A DNA stretch of 64,000 bases, from positions 611,687 through 675,686 of the forward strand of contig CAJNOP010000056.1 in the NCBI GenBank assembly GCA_905250075.1. The letters run 5' to 3'. The stretch's first letter is position 1. The number at the start of each line of letters is the position of its first letter. The translations under genes were made by a program, and so were the position numbers. The stretch comes from Rotaria sp. Silwood1 (Eukaryota > Rotifera > Eurotatoria > Philodinida > Philodinidae). The notes under the pieces were generated by a model, which did no database searches, had not been told where the DNA came from, and was given only the letters and a program-made list of their open reading frames with translations. Shown here piece after piece: positions 48,595 to 60,900 of the stretch.

Positions 48595-51100
48595 GTTTTG
48601 TTTAGTTAAATAATAGATTATATACATATTTTTTTTTACTTATTTCATTTTTGTGTGACATAGATCGTTTATTTATTTTCAAGTTCAGTGGATTTTTTTG
48701 CGTTCTTTTTTGTTAAAAATGCTGTATTTGTGTATATGTAATATAAATATCTTACACTGTTTGATAACGCGAATGAATTATATCAAATCAATCAGTGAAC
48801 AGTTTGAAATCAAAATAAAGAGGAAAATGTTATTTTAAATCATACAATCCATATAAATACACAAATTAAATAGAGAAGAATAATAAAATGATAATATTGA
48901 CAAGCCTAGGTAAGTTCGAAAAACTGCACAAAAAGAATTTAATCAATAATCTTAATTGAAATTAGTTTCTTAATAAACTTACTAGAAAAAGTATGTGTGT
49001 GCATTTCTGATACATCATTACTAGTTGAAAGGCTATTTTCATAAGTAATCTTTTACTCAGATTGATTCGTTGAAATTTTTCACATATTATTTGAAACGTT
49101 AATAAATAGATGTTTTTACTTGTAAAGAACTTTAAGTTTAATTTTTTCGGTTATAAAAATCGATGTCTTTTTTAGTAAGGATGGGAAACGCTCGTTATCA
49201 GGTATCGTGCAACAGAGTAATGGAAAATTCATGAATTTGATTCGTTTGCCTACGATAACTATTTGGGGAAAATCACGATCTTTTTGTGTAACGTTTGATC
49301 AATTACTTGGAGGATTGAGGCATCTAAATCTGTGATTGATTTATCGAAAGTTTGTACTTGATTTCGTGGAATCCATGTATATTTTCGAAGAAAATAGGGA
49401 GTATAAGTTTTGGATTGAAGCTTTGTGGTTCTTCAGCCTCATTATAGATCTTAGCAACCGACATTAGACAACATAATAGATGGCTAACGTAAGATCTGAT
49501 GTAGATATAACAAATTTGTACAATATGCTTATTTATTCATGAAATCAATAGTAAGAAGAATAATAATAATAAACTATAAAAATGAAATTAAAAATGGAGT
49601 GATACTCAAAAAAAAACAAAATCTCTACTCGAAATGTGGAAATACAAAAGACAGACAGTTTTCTGTCGATCGATTCTCGTTACAAAAGAGCTATCGTCTT
49701 TCAGAGATTTTACATTCTGCATATTTTCCATCAGTATAATAAGGTTTAAGAAGACATGCGCGTTCCACAATTCAACCTCAATATCGCTGCGCTAATAAGC
49801 TTTTTCTCACTAAAGAAAGACTATTCTAGGAAAGTAACGAGTTATTATAAAGTATAATGAAAAGTTTTCAGGGCCGAGAAACCTGAATCTGTAATCAGTT
49901 TCTCAAAATACTACAAAAATAAACAGAAAACAAAGAAAAATGGCACAAATAACTTGATTCAAATCTATTTGTCGATAAAAATCTTTTAAGTAATCGAAAT
50001 GCACTAAAATAGATAAAAAAAGAAAATTTATTATTTTCCATTTATTATTCTTATCAAAGATGTTTTAAGTTCCAGAAAATCATTGATAATAGTAGAACAA
50101 TATCTATAGTACATTGTAACATGTTTTTTATATGTATTTTCAATTATGCGAGAAATAAATGTTTAGTTTTTATCGCATTGATCAACTAAATACATCTTAA
50201 CCTGTGTCAACTGAAAAAAATTCACTTGATATTGTTCTTTTATTTGCATAGTCTTGCTTCGAGAGTCTTCTTTCTCTGTAAGAATATTGAAGTAAAATTT
50301 ACAAACTTTATTAATGTATAAAAATGTTAAAACATGTCTTTTTTCCCTTTCTGTTCTACCGTCTTTCATGATACTACTAGCCCTATACTATAATTATTTT
50401 ATATTTGTCGAAAAGATGTATGCATAGTACAAATGGTATGTCGTAAACCGATAATAAAAAAGCCTATAATAACCGAGAGAAAAAAATACATAATCGAGCA
50501 CAGATGTAAAAATAGACTGATGAAATATATGATGATCATATAAGTTAAATATTGTTACATATTCTATGAAATTCTAATGCATTTTCAAAACATTCAACAT
50601 CTTTTCGGTAACTTTTTGCTAAAATATTTTTTTCTCAGAAGTTAAACAGAGTCGCAATTACGTATGTAAATAATGACTTTCTCTTATTCTTTTTGTTTTA
50701 TACCTTATTTTTCTTTTTTTTTAACATTTGAAAAAATTATGTTGTTGCTATGAAGCAGAAAAAGGTTTTAATAAGTAAAAATAACTTCTTTTTCTTTTTC
50801 TTATTGGTATATTATATAAAGGAACTTGTCACTCAACTTTTATATAATTGTTACTGAAAACTGAAAACAGAACTCATACATTCACATATCACATTTTTCA
50901 TATCAATAAACACTCGACTACTTAGAATTTCTGCTCATGATTATCATTGTGATTAGGTATACAATTTGATTATTATTAGTAATGACATATTTCATGTTTA
51001 CTTTTTATATTCACATTATAATAACTTGATAGGTAATTTTTAATCAAATCCATGTGCTTTAGACTATCAAAAATCATTTCATTTTTTTATTTTCATGACA
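48595..51100. other. Intergenic region downstream of FANCJ, no supported gene
   Basis: AATAAA at 48814-48819 is a plausible FANCJ polyadenylation signal. The remainder is A/T-rich. On the minus strand, 49240-49500 has open stretches in two frames but no motif I recognise. Nothing else is supported. Confidence 0.45.
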
Positions 51101-51117
51101 AATATGAGTTTAGAGCA

Positions 51118-52900
51118 GTTGTATTTTTTAAGATTTCTTCTCGATAGTAATAGCTAGGTAGAATCTGAAAAAAACATTTGAGTAACTAAAAGAGTTCTCT
51201 ATCCAAGTTGATAGGCCTAAAAAATCTAATAAAACTGTTTGAGGAAAGATGTATGTAAAACTAAGACCTCTCCAAGATTAGTTTTCTGACATTCATTTGA
51301 AACTTTCTCGAAATAGTTTTACTTGATGGAGAAAAATGAAATGTCTCGCGTCTCTACATGATCTTCCTTCATCGAACTGCATTTAATTTATAGAGAATGT
51401 CAAAGTGTTAAACATATCGAAAGCAGAAGAAGAATTCTTCTTGAGTCTTCTATAAATTAAATGCAGTTCGATGAAGGAGGATCGTGGAAAGAGCCGAAAA
51501 ATCTTATTTTACTCTATATACGGAGCCCTTTTAGCCAGAGATGGAACCGGTCTACCAGTAAAAACCGGTGCGACCAGTCCAAATCGGACCGACCGGTCCA
51601 AACCGGTTTACCGGCGAAAATCGGTTTACCGACCAAAACCGATTTACCGAAAAAAGTTGATCTGACGGGTCTACCGGCCAAAACTAGCCTACCGGTACTA
51701 AACAGGATGCTGATGATACGTCAGTTTATAAGAGAAAATCCGACCTACCGACAAAATATCGATCTACAGACAACAGACTGAGACTTGAAATGAAATCTTG
51801 TTTCATAGTGAACTCTCTTGCGGGCTACCCTCGTAGTTTCACACATACTGGTGTAATGTTTCACCGTTGACAACAATAGTCTCACTGATAGACATTCTGA
51901 AAACTGTTTTTTAAATAAATTTCTGTGTGACCAGTGGAACTAATGCCTGTCCAAAAATATAGTGGCTGTGAGCATTTTTGAAATAACTCAAGAACGGAAT
52001 GAGCTAGAGAGCTGCGGTTTTCATCAATTGAAAGAGGGAAATTCGGAACGTCTTCTTCTTCAATAAAGTGTAAGATGAAATCCTTTTAAAACTAGACATT
52101 TTCGAAAAACATACAAAAGAATGTATGAAAATGACCTTCCATGTAGATGAAATTTTGATTTTGACCTTTGATTCAGAGAGAGGGACTTGAGATCTATAGT
52201 TAAAGATGGAATACGCTTTCTTACTTTTCATTACATTTTCGTCGAAATGTTATGGTATTATGACAAGAAGTCGAAAACTTGGTAAAAAAATCAGCAAAAT
52301 TCCCACTTATTTGTGCATGTAAATACAGGATTCCATTTGCTCAACATTAGAATGTAAGAAGAGAACCATTTATATTGTATCTTCAACTATAGATCTCAAG
52401 TTCCTCTATCTGAATCAAACGTCAAAATCAAAATTTCATCTACATGGAAGGTCACTTCCATACATTCTTTTGTATGTTTTTCGAAAATAGTTAGTTTCAA
52501 AAGGATTTCGTGTTATACTTTATTGCAGAAGAAGACGTCCCGAATTTCCCTCTTTCAATTGCTGAAAACTGCAGCTCTCTAGCTCGTTCCGTTCTTGAGT
52601 TATTTCAAAAATACTCACGGCCACTATATTTTTGGACAGGCATTAGTCTTGGTGCCAGTTGGTTTTTCATATGAATACCATCGTAGAGCAGGAAAGTGAA
52701 AAATATAGACCGGTATAAGGCGGTTTCGACCGGTCAGACCGGTCGATTCAAAACCCAGACCGGTATCGGTTCCATCTCTGCTTTGAGCTATTCAAATTCT
52801 GTTTTCAGATTGTTCCTAGCTATTATCATTGAGAAAAAAAACTTAAAAGCGCAACAGCTCTAAACTTTTGTCTGTCGCTATACAGCATAAAAAAAACTAG
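51118..52900. repeat. Foldback element interrupted by a hAT-type insertion
   Basis: The left arm (51118-51260) reappears in reverse complement at 51485-51535 plus 52789-52890, split by a 1.25-kb insertion. At the centre is a hairpin: 51361-51395 (TTCCTTCATCGAACTGCATT...) is the complement of 51447-51484 (...AATGCAGTTCGATGAAGGAG). The arms also match 29500-29650/29880-30005 and part of 500-900, so this is a dispersed family. No coding capacity is seen. Confidence 0.75.
51536..52780. mobile_element. Non-autonomous hAT-type element (foldback MITE, 1245 bp)
   Basis: The ends are CAGAGATGGAACCGG on the left and, reverse-complemented, CAGAGATGGAACCGATACCGG on the right. The flanks are CTTTTAGC (51528-51535) and CTTTGAGC (52781-52788), an 8-bp duplication with one mismatch. 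The related copies show the empty site: the complement of the left arm and 29.93 kb carry this sequence only once. Near the ends are degenerate arrays of ACCGGT-containing units (51545-51710 and 52705-52765). Inside are long inverted arms (about 51931-52212 and 52377-52662). There is no transposase frame, so it would depend on a partner element. Confidence 0.8.
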
Positions 52901-52999
52901 AATTTATGTCGAAAAATTCGTTGTGTTAACAATATTCAGGTACGGTATTTATATGTGATAATAACTATCAATAATAAATAATAGATGCTATAAAAACTC

Positions 53000-55460
53000 T
53001 GCATTAGTTTTATTTTCAGTAGAGCATAACAGCCACTTGTTGTTGAAACTCGAGAGTTTTCTGGTTAGAAAGAGCAAAGTTTCTGTTATTTACCGAAATT
53101 CGAATAGTTTAAAGAACATGTTTGACTGAAAAATTTCTTTGCGTGCCTCTGAAATTTGCAAGAAAACCTCGATCTACTCTAAGGCTAGTTTCATCTAAAC
53201 ATATTCATTCGTACCAATGGTGAATTTTCCAGTCTTTTTTCGTCCATTCACTGTTAACGGTGTGAATATGTGAAGAGGGTATCTAAACTTATGCCCACGT
53301 TAGATATCATCAGATACAATTTTTTTTTGAAACACAAACCTGATCAATTCTGCCTCAGGAACGAACCTGACGAGCTCTAATCCATACAAAAAAAAAATAT
53401 TAAGTACAGATACATGTTGGTTGATAATCGCAGTGGTATCACACGCTGCAAACTGTTTGAGATTTTTTCTTGCGTAATTTTGGTTTCTTTTCAGAATTTT
53501 ATTGAACGTTGTGGATGGAAAATCAAGTTTTTAATAAAACTCTTTCCTATGGAACTTGTGATTTTGTAATTCAAATATATCGATATAATTGGAAAGGTCG
53601 TGTTACATTAGCTATGCTCACATATAACGTGCCTAAAAAAACCTCAAGGATCTGGTACATGACAAACCGATATAATGTAACTTTTCATCATTGATATTAT
53701 GTGAAGCTGCAAGACACTTTTCAGTCTTCGGTGAATATTTTAAATCAAATATTTGTACACAACTTCATAATAGAAACTTTACTCTTTCTAACAAGAAAAC
53801 TATTAAGTCTTAACGACATGTTGTTCTTACGCTATATTAAAAACAAAATTAATTCAGAACTTTTGCACTACTTGTTATATAATAGCAATCTATTCATAAA
53901 AGCTGTGTACAAGTACAGATGAACATCAAGAACACGATCGAATTATGAATAGTTATTTTCATATGATAATTTATCTTAAATAAACCACGATTAAAATTGC
54001 AATAGTATATGAATATTTTAGATTTATATCAAATCTAACTGTAATTTGTCATTTTTTTTTCTTCCACTTCTATCAAAAACAAGCTTTTTCGACTCTTCAA
54101 AAATAAATCAAAGAAAAATTTACCTGTACGTAATAGGAAAAAGGGAGGAAGAAAGCGATGCTAATATTTACTTTGCTTTACGTTAAGCTTTAGTGACAGC
54201 TTCATAAGAGTGGATTTATTTAGTAATAACATTTTTTTTGCTAAGGTTCATGAGCGAGCTTTCTCTTCAATAAAGGAAATACAATTTTCTTAACTTAATT
54301 AATATGTCTGAAGTATATTAACAGACACATCAATCAAACATAAAAGTTTTAAAAAGTATGTTTTTTTTAAACCTCATCTTTACATACATTACTTTTTTTC
54401 AAGTTTGCTTAAGTCATCACTGGGTTATACAGGCTAGTTTGAAATATTTCAAATTTTTTTACGCACCAATTTAAGGCAGCAGTGCATGCAAATCGTTAAT
54501 GCATATATACGAAGAAAAGTTTTCAATGTTTTTAGTAAAAAATGCAAAATCATCAATGATTCTTATCCTTACAAATACTCGTATACATTTTTCTTGTATG
54601 TTCGTATAAGATATGTAGCTTGTGTCTAACGGGAATATATTTTTCTCATTTCTATTCATTTCCATTTCGTCCAAAAGTCGGAAAGGGCTGATATTAAACA
54701 TTTGATTATCGAAAAATCTTTTTATTACTCTTAGTTTGATATACGTTATGGATAGGTTTACATAACAGCTTTTAGTTTTTATGTGGCTAATCAGTTTTAT
54801 TTACAATCATGAATTTTAATTTTCACGTCATATTATATTGTGTAAAGTGTCTTGCTGTGAGAAACTACTGTATTGTAGTAATACTTTCTCTCAAATGTAA
54901 AAAGAGAAACAAAAATACAAATTCCGAAAGCCATTCGACTAGAGTTGTAAGTCAAGCGACAGAGTCAATGTTACTCGAACAAAAACAAATATTGACTAGG
55001 GTCCTGAAAATTCTTCGATCTCTCAAATCATTTTTTCGTCTACTTTTCTATCATTCTGTTTTCTAGTTTTACTTTCCTTGCTTTTCCTTATCTGGAAAGT
55101 TTAAGAATTTAGAAAGTTTTTAATAACTCTTACAAAAGTTTCAGCCATCATCAGTGCCGCTACAGAATAAAAAAAAAGAACTAAAAGTGCTAAATAATTT
55201 ATGTATTATTTTTAAGGTCTACTAACTACTACGCTATTAAAGGAATGCAGAGAATATTGTACTTTAACAATTCAAAACGTAGTAATAAAATCAGCCAACG
55301 TCGGTAATCTATGCATCAGTGAACAACTCTTTTTATCATAGGTTCGCTAAATGTTTACATACTTTTTAAGGCTCTAAGAATATTTGAGTTCTTTTTACTC
55401 TTATTATTAAACATTCCATCCAATAAAACATTTCACTTAAGAGGCGCAGCAATTGCAGAA
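53000..55460. other. Intergenic region, no supported gene
   Basis: The first 450 bp have short similarities to the foldback family, for example AACGAACCTGACGAGCTCTA near 53350. Open frames at 53509-53694, 53701-53922 and 54809-55066 (+) have no recognisable motif and no splice-supported partners. Confidence 0.4.
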
Positions 55461-55464
55461 TGCC

Positions 55465-55745
55465 TACCAAGCAGAATTCAGAATTTTGTGGACTTATATA
55501 TTTTTTTAACGATTTGATTATAATATTCTTTTCTGGTCTGTTTGATTTCTGCTTAGAATTTTGTAGAATTCTGTATCATCAGAGATGACGTCTCCCGTTT
55601 CGGTCTGTTTAAATTCTGCTGAGAATTCTGTATGATCAAAAACAGAATTCTGTAGAATTATCTGTCACTAAAGACAGCATATTTATTTCTTGTCTGTTTG
55701 AATTCTGCTTAGAATTTCGTAGAATTCTGTATTATCAGAGATGGA
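55465..55745. repeat. Degenerate direct repeats, AGAATTCTG-rich
   Basis: Three copies of a unit beginning GGTCTGTTT or TGTCTGTTT, followed by AATTCTGCTTAGAATT and TAGAATTCTGTAT, start at about 55535, 55602 and 55691. The first and third end in ATCAGAGATG. The word AGAATTCT is itself a short palindrome, so the array is dense in small inverted repeats. Confidence 0.7.
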
Positions 55746-56904
55746 GAGTATGATAAAGAAAAGTTTATTGAGAACAAAAAAGTGAATAGTGATTCATAGC
55801 CTATTTTACATTGGTGAAATAAAAGTGAAAAAACTTTGACTATCTATTCTACCGACGTAGACTTAGTTACGAATCAATGTCTAATAATTGTATTTCATTC
55901 TAATTTTTCATATTCGACTGTTGTATTTATTTATCATACTTAGCGATGCATGATAGTCATGTCTACTATTGTCGAAATTCAACAAAGAAACCTGAAAGTC
56001 TTTAAAAATTAAGTCTTTGAATAAAAGAAATTTTATTTTCTTTTGTTTGAAGGTTTCGAAAAACATATGTAATATCCTTAAGTCTTATCATAAAATCGAT
56101 AAACTTTAGTGAATAAGATATAGATTCATCAAACAATAAATTTGGCGAAAACTGCATTTTTATCTTAAGTATATCGCCATGAAAACTGTCAATATTAGAA
56201 AAAGTTATACATGAAATAATAACATGTGTAAGAAGTAAGAATCAATCAATATTTTCTAAAAAAGAATGTGATTATGTGTTTCAACAAAGTGTTTGATCAA
56301 ACAGCGAACTTAAGTACCTTTTTATCTGTAGGTGATACAAAGTTTACAATGACAGCTACCAGTATACTTATATAATAAGAAAAAAAACTGTTACAAATTT
56401 CTTTTTTCTTACTGATCAATATAATATGAAGACTGTTGTATGGTTTTCAATTACTTTTATAATGAGTTTTTCTTTTTCTTTCAGTTTGAATAAAAGAAGA
56501 AAAAGAAAAATTTATTTCACGACTAGTTTCCTTGTTCATTCGTTTTATTTTTATTACAAAAAACGGAAGTTTCGTCGTGAGACAATCGATTGAATTATTG
56601 TTAATAATTTTTTTTTCACAAGTAGAATAACTAATTATGATCAATTAAATAGAAAGAAAGATTTTCTTATCTCGTTTTTCTTCTTCTCAAAAAAAAAATG
56701 TCATAAAACGTTAGTTGGTCTTAGTTCAAATTTTATCAGTTTGAATCAATAAATACTATCGTCATATAATTCGAGTAATATAACATACGATCTATTTCTA
56801 ATTTATCTTGATCAAATATATTTATTAATTATTTACAAAAATAAATAATGACTTTATTCTAGAATGAATAAAAAAAATAAATCTTATTCTTAAATAATAA
56901 TATA
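55746..56904. other. Upstream flank of the glycosyltransferase gene
   Basis: A/T-rich sequence without a supported gene or transposon ends. It should include the promoter of the downstream gene, but no defined motif is visible. Confidence 0.4.
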
Positions 56905-57963
56905 ATGTTATACGTATTACTCAAGAATAAATTATCATCACATAAAAGTACTATTTTATTTTATGTTGTTATCAGTTTATGTTTTTTATATATTAGTTTT
57001 AATTCATATAAAAATGATACTGTACAAAGAATAAATCTACAAAAAAACGATCCAACTATAACTGCTATGATCGAACCCTATACTTATTCATTAATTAATG
57101 AGAATAATACAAGCATAACATCTGTATACTATCGTCATGCAATATCACGTCGAAATTCATCATATCCATTTATTAGTGGTGATACATTTCGTGCATTCGC
57201 TGATTATATATTTGATGAAACAAGACAAGATAATTTAGAATCTGTCAAATATGGTGATATTGTTTTTGTTAAAGCTGATATGCTAAAGAAATTTTTTCTT
57301 TATTCATATTCAGCAATAAAAAATCCATTTATTCTTGTTTCTCATAACAGTGATGCTTCTGCACCACTTGAATATGAAAATAAATTAAGAGACAAACAAA
57401 TAATTGTTTGGTATGCTTCAAATCCAAGTATAAGAAATCATTCAAAATTATTTCCTATTCCTATCGGACTAGCTAATACACGTTGGCCAGCAGGTAATCT
57501 TAATAAATTGAAATATGCATTTGAAAATTATCGAAAACCTTGGTCGAATCGTACAACTTTATTATATGTTAATTTTGATATTACAACAAATAAAAAAGAA
57601 CGTCAAGCTGCACTTTCACAAGCAAAAAAATTTCAAAATGTTCAAATTATACAAAAAAGAATTTCATTTGAAACTTATTTAGAACAAATTGGTAATACAA
57701 AATTTGTTTTATCACCATCAGGTGGTGGACTTGACTGTCATCGAACATGGGAAGCATTAATGATGGGTGCTGCACCAGTTGTTCTTTCATCTGGACTTGA
57801 TTCATTATTCAATAATACATCAACAATTATCATAAGAAAATGGTCAGATTTAACAGAAAATTTTTTATTATCATACAATTTTTCTTCGTATGACAAAGTA
57901 ACATATTCGGTCTTATTTGCTCGATATTGGCGTGAAAGACTTTTAAAACATCGTCATAGATAG
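56905..57963 (+). CDS. Exostosin-like (GT47-type) type II membrane glycosyltransferase
   Basis: A single uninterrupted 352-aa frame. Residues about 17-35 form one hydrophobic segment after a short basic N-terminus, the layout of a Golgi type II enzyme. The lumenal part has several N-glycosylation sequons (NNTS, NHS, NRT, NFS). Near residues 266-295 is FVLSPSGGGLDCHRTWEAL followed by MMGAAPVVLSSGLDSLF. This resembles the nucleotide-sugar-binding C-terminal motif of exostosin-family proteins (xxPxGxxxxxxRxxEAxxxGxxPVV). The donor and acceptor sugars cannot be told from sequence. It is intronless, while the other seven genes here are spliced, which would fit a retrocopy or a horizontally acquired gene. 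Related GT-B families sharing this motif are possible alternatives. Confidence 0.7.
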   Translation: MLYVLLKNKLSSHKSTILFYVVISLCFLYISFNSYKNDTVQRINLQKNDPTITAMIEPYTYSLINENNTSITSVYYRHAISRRNSSYPFISGDTFRAFADYIFDETRQDNLESVKYGDIVFVKADMLKKFFLYSYSAIKNPFILVSHNSDASAPLEYENKLRDKQIIVWYASNPSIRNHSKLFPIPIGLANTRWPAGNLNKLKYAFENYRKPWSNRTTLLYVNFDITTNKKERQAALSQAKKFQNVQIIQKRISFETYLEQIGNTKFVLSPSGGGLDCHRTWEALMMGAAPVVLSSGLDSLFNNTSTIIIRKWSDLTENFLLSYNFSSYDKVTYSVLFARYWRERLLKHRHR

Positions 57964-60900
57964 TGTAAGTATTTTTGATAGATTCATGAAGAGAATAATT
58001 GTTTATTTGTTTTTATATGTTGTTTCAATTATTGCAAAAAAAAAGTAAATGATTATTATGTGATTGTTATGACATACATAATAGTTTGAGTTATGATATT
58101 TAATTCAAAAAATAATAGAATTCATTTTAGGCAATACGAAAAAATTATAAGTGAAAATCTATCGATTGACTTACTATTGTCATAAATATTAATTGCAAAT
58201 TTTAGTTGTCACTATTCGAACAAAAAATAGATAGTAAAGTTTAAAATTGTTGATTCTGACTATTATTTTTCATTTGGAAAGTTGTTGAAACTGAGATAAT
58301 AAAAAGAAAACTTTCAAAACTTTCCACTTCCGTTGCTAGTCTAGGAATCGGCTTAGATTTCTTAAAGAAAAACAGCTTTGGAAAAGATGAAGTTAAGAAA
58401 AGAATATTATTTACGATTGAATTATGTTTTTCATCTTCTATATGACATTTTGTATGATTTACGATGAAATAAATGATTTTACAGAATCAGAAAAATAATC
58501 TATTATATATATATAAATATGCATGCAATTGAGATGCGTAAAGGAAGATGAGTCTTTTTGTCGACTACTCATTTATAAATCTATTTCTCTAACAATATTC
58601 GTATTCAAAACTACAAACAATTCATATATATCTGTGAAATCGGGGAATACGTTCTGCTTTTTGTTTCTTTCATCTTGACTTCTCATGATAAAGAAAGCAG
58701 ACAATAAATTTAAAACTACTTCCATTAAGTGCTTTTTTTCAATAATGATGAAAAGAAAACCAATTTATGTTGCTCACAATTATGTTAATGATCTATACTC
58801 AAATGCATGCATGGTCTTGTGAAGTCACCAACTATATATATTATGGATGATGTCATGAGGGTGTGGGTGACCAATTTATGATTAAATTATAATTCTACAT
58901 AACCAATCTAGTCCATAGAGATTTTGTAATAAGTTGATCTAATCTCACATGTTTATCAGTAAAAAAAAAATGGTTTTTTTCTTCATTTTACGAAAGAAAT
59001 GATGATTAGCTTATGTTCTCAGTGTCTGTGTATCTTACGATTAACAATAATTAAAGAATCCGGACAACATCAAATATCGTACAAGTCTTCTAAACATTGA
59101 AAAAAAATAGTCTTTAAGCAACTGTTTTCCAGGATTGACAATATTTGAGTTCGAACAGAATAGAGAGTAGTCAATTGCATTGTTTAGCTATAAATCAAGC
59201 GAATATTTTACTTATTCATATGATAAAAAAATAAAAAAAGATAACCTACAATAAAGAAATCAGTATATAATTGTTACTTGTTGATATAAATTATAGAAAT
59301 TTCGAAAACGCAATTTCATTCATTTCTTATGTAGCATTTATTTTTGAGAATTGTTCTATCAAGTAAACGAAAACTATCAAGTCAATAGCCAAGTAACATG
59401 ACATAGAAAAATAAAGAAAAAAGAAAAAATCTACATCACTTAGAGTAAATTTCACAAGTGATTGTTACGAAAAGAAAAAGATCAGCACTATTCTATGTTT
59501 CTATTTTCATCATTGGATGAATTTTCGTCAGCTTTACAGTGCCTTAAGGATATCCTACTCCTCATTTTTGATGATTTCTTGTTCTCGAAGAGGTTATCAC
59601 AGATCCACATCAATTTTGCAAGCAATACTTGCATTAGTGTGATTCTCATGAGCACATTATTGCATCTTAGTTTTCCAAATGTATTTACTTTTAATGTCAA
59701 AAAGTAATAATAAGATATCAAATAATAATGAATCACGCATGTTGTGCAAAAAATGATTATTTTTTCTTGTTTTAATCAATCTTTTAAGGATCAAGAACAC
59801 AAAAATCATGGAAAAAGAATCAAAATTGCAATTTCTACTCTTCAATTATTTTACTATGTAANNNNNNNNNNAAAAAAATCTCTTCATCATTATTATTCAA
59901 TGTTTACACTTACTTGTGTGAGATAAAAAACTTGTATTTGTAATATCAATGAATGTAAATGAAGAAACTATCTGCCTTGTATACTCAACGATGTTGTGTA
60001 TTTTTGTTGTTGTTATTCAAATATCGATGATGGGAGAATAAATTTACGAATAAGCATATTTTTTAGCTGGTTGCTTTAACTTTGTCCTTGTATTATTTTT
60101 AGTCAAGAAAAAACAATACCATTCATTTTCTAACTTGACATAAGCACTGAAGTGTGACATTATATGTTAGTAATACCCGTAATTACAAGTGTATGTAATT
60201 CAGCACGCACACAAATTCTTTTAAGATTTTGAATGTATAAAATAAACTAATGAATTGAACAATATAAGATGCATTTATTTTAGAATTAAAAGAAAATTTT
60301 TATTTTTCCATGAATTTCTACATTTAGCTACGAGAAATTAGTTTATTATACAAAACTATGGCAAATCTAGAACATTATCATTCATTTTATAGTTTTTTCA
60401 ATATTTTGACTTTTTCTCAATAGTATTACTTTGTTCTCATCAATCATAATGAGTTTATTTATTAACAAGTTAGTTTGATCTATATGTATTCAAATATTGT
60501 AAGAGGTTATTTAAATATTTTTATTCAATGTGTATTCGTATTTCATTTCAAGTCTAATATTTTTGTATCATTTAATACAAATACTTTAGATTCAAATCGT
60601 TCCGTTTTATATAAGAAACTGTTTATTCTTTCTAAAACTAGTTTTGAATCACTACATAAATTCTTTTAACTTAAAGCTGTTTCGTTAAATATGTCATATG
60701 AAATAAATTATTAAAGAAGTGGATATTTGAAAGATAAAATTATATAGAATAGTAAAAAAGTGCATAAAAATATTTTTCATAGAAAAAGTCTTTAAAAGTA
60801 AAATGAGAAGGCAACACATATTCTTCGTATTCAATATTTGCGTTTTATAACGTATTCATCTCATTCTACATTAGATTTATATTTGCCGAACAATTTTCAT

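Noticed and set aside
49240..49500. Minus-strand open stretches, one containing NEAEEPQSFNPKLI and another FLRKYTWIPRNQVQTF
   Set aside because: The composition looks protein-like and I considered a broken cytochrome P450. It needs a frame change, shows no heme-binding or other diagnostic motif, and nothing extends it on either side.
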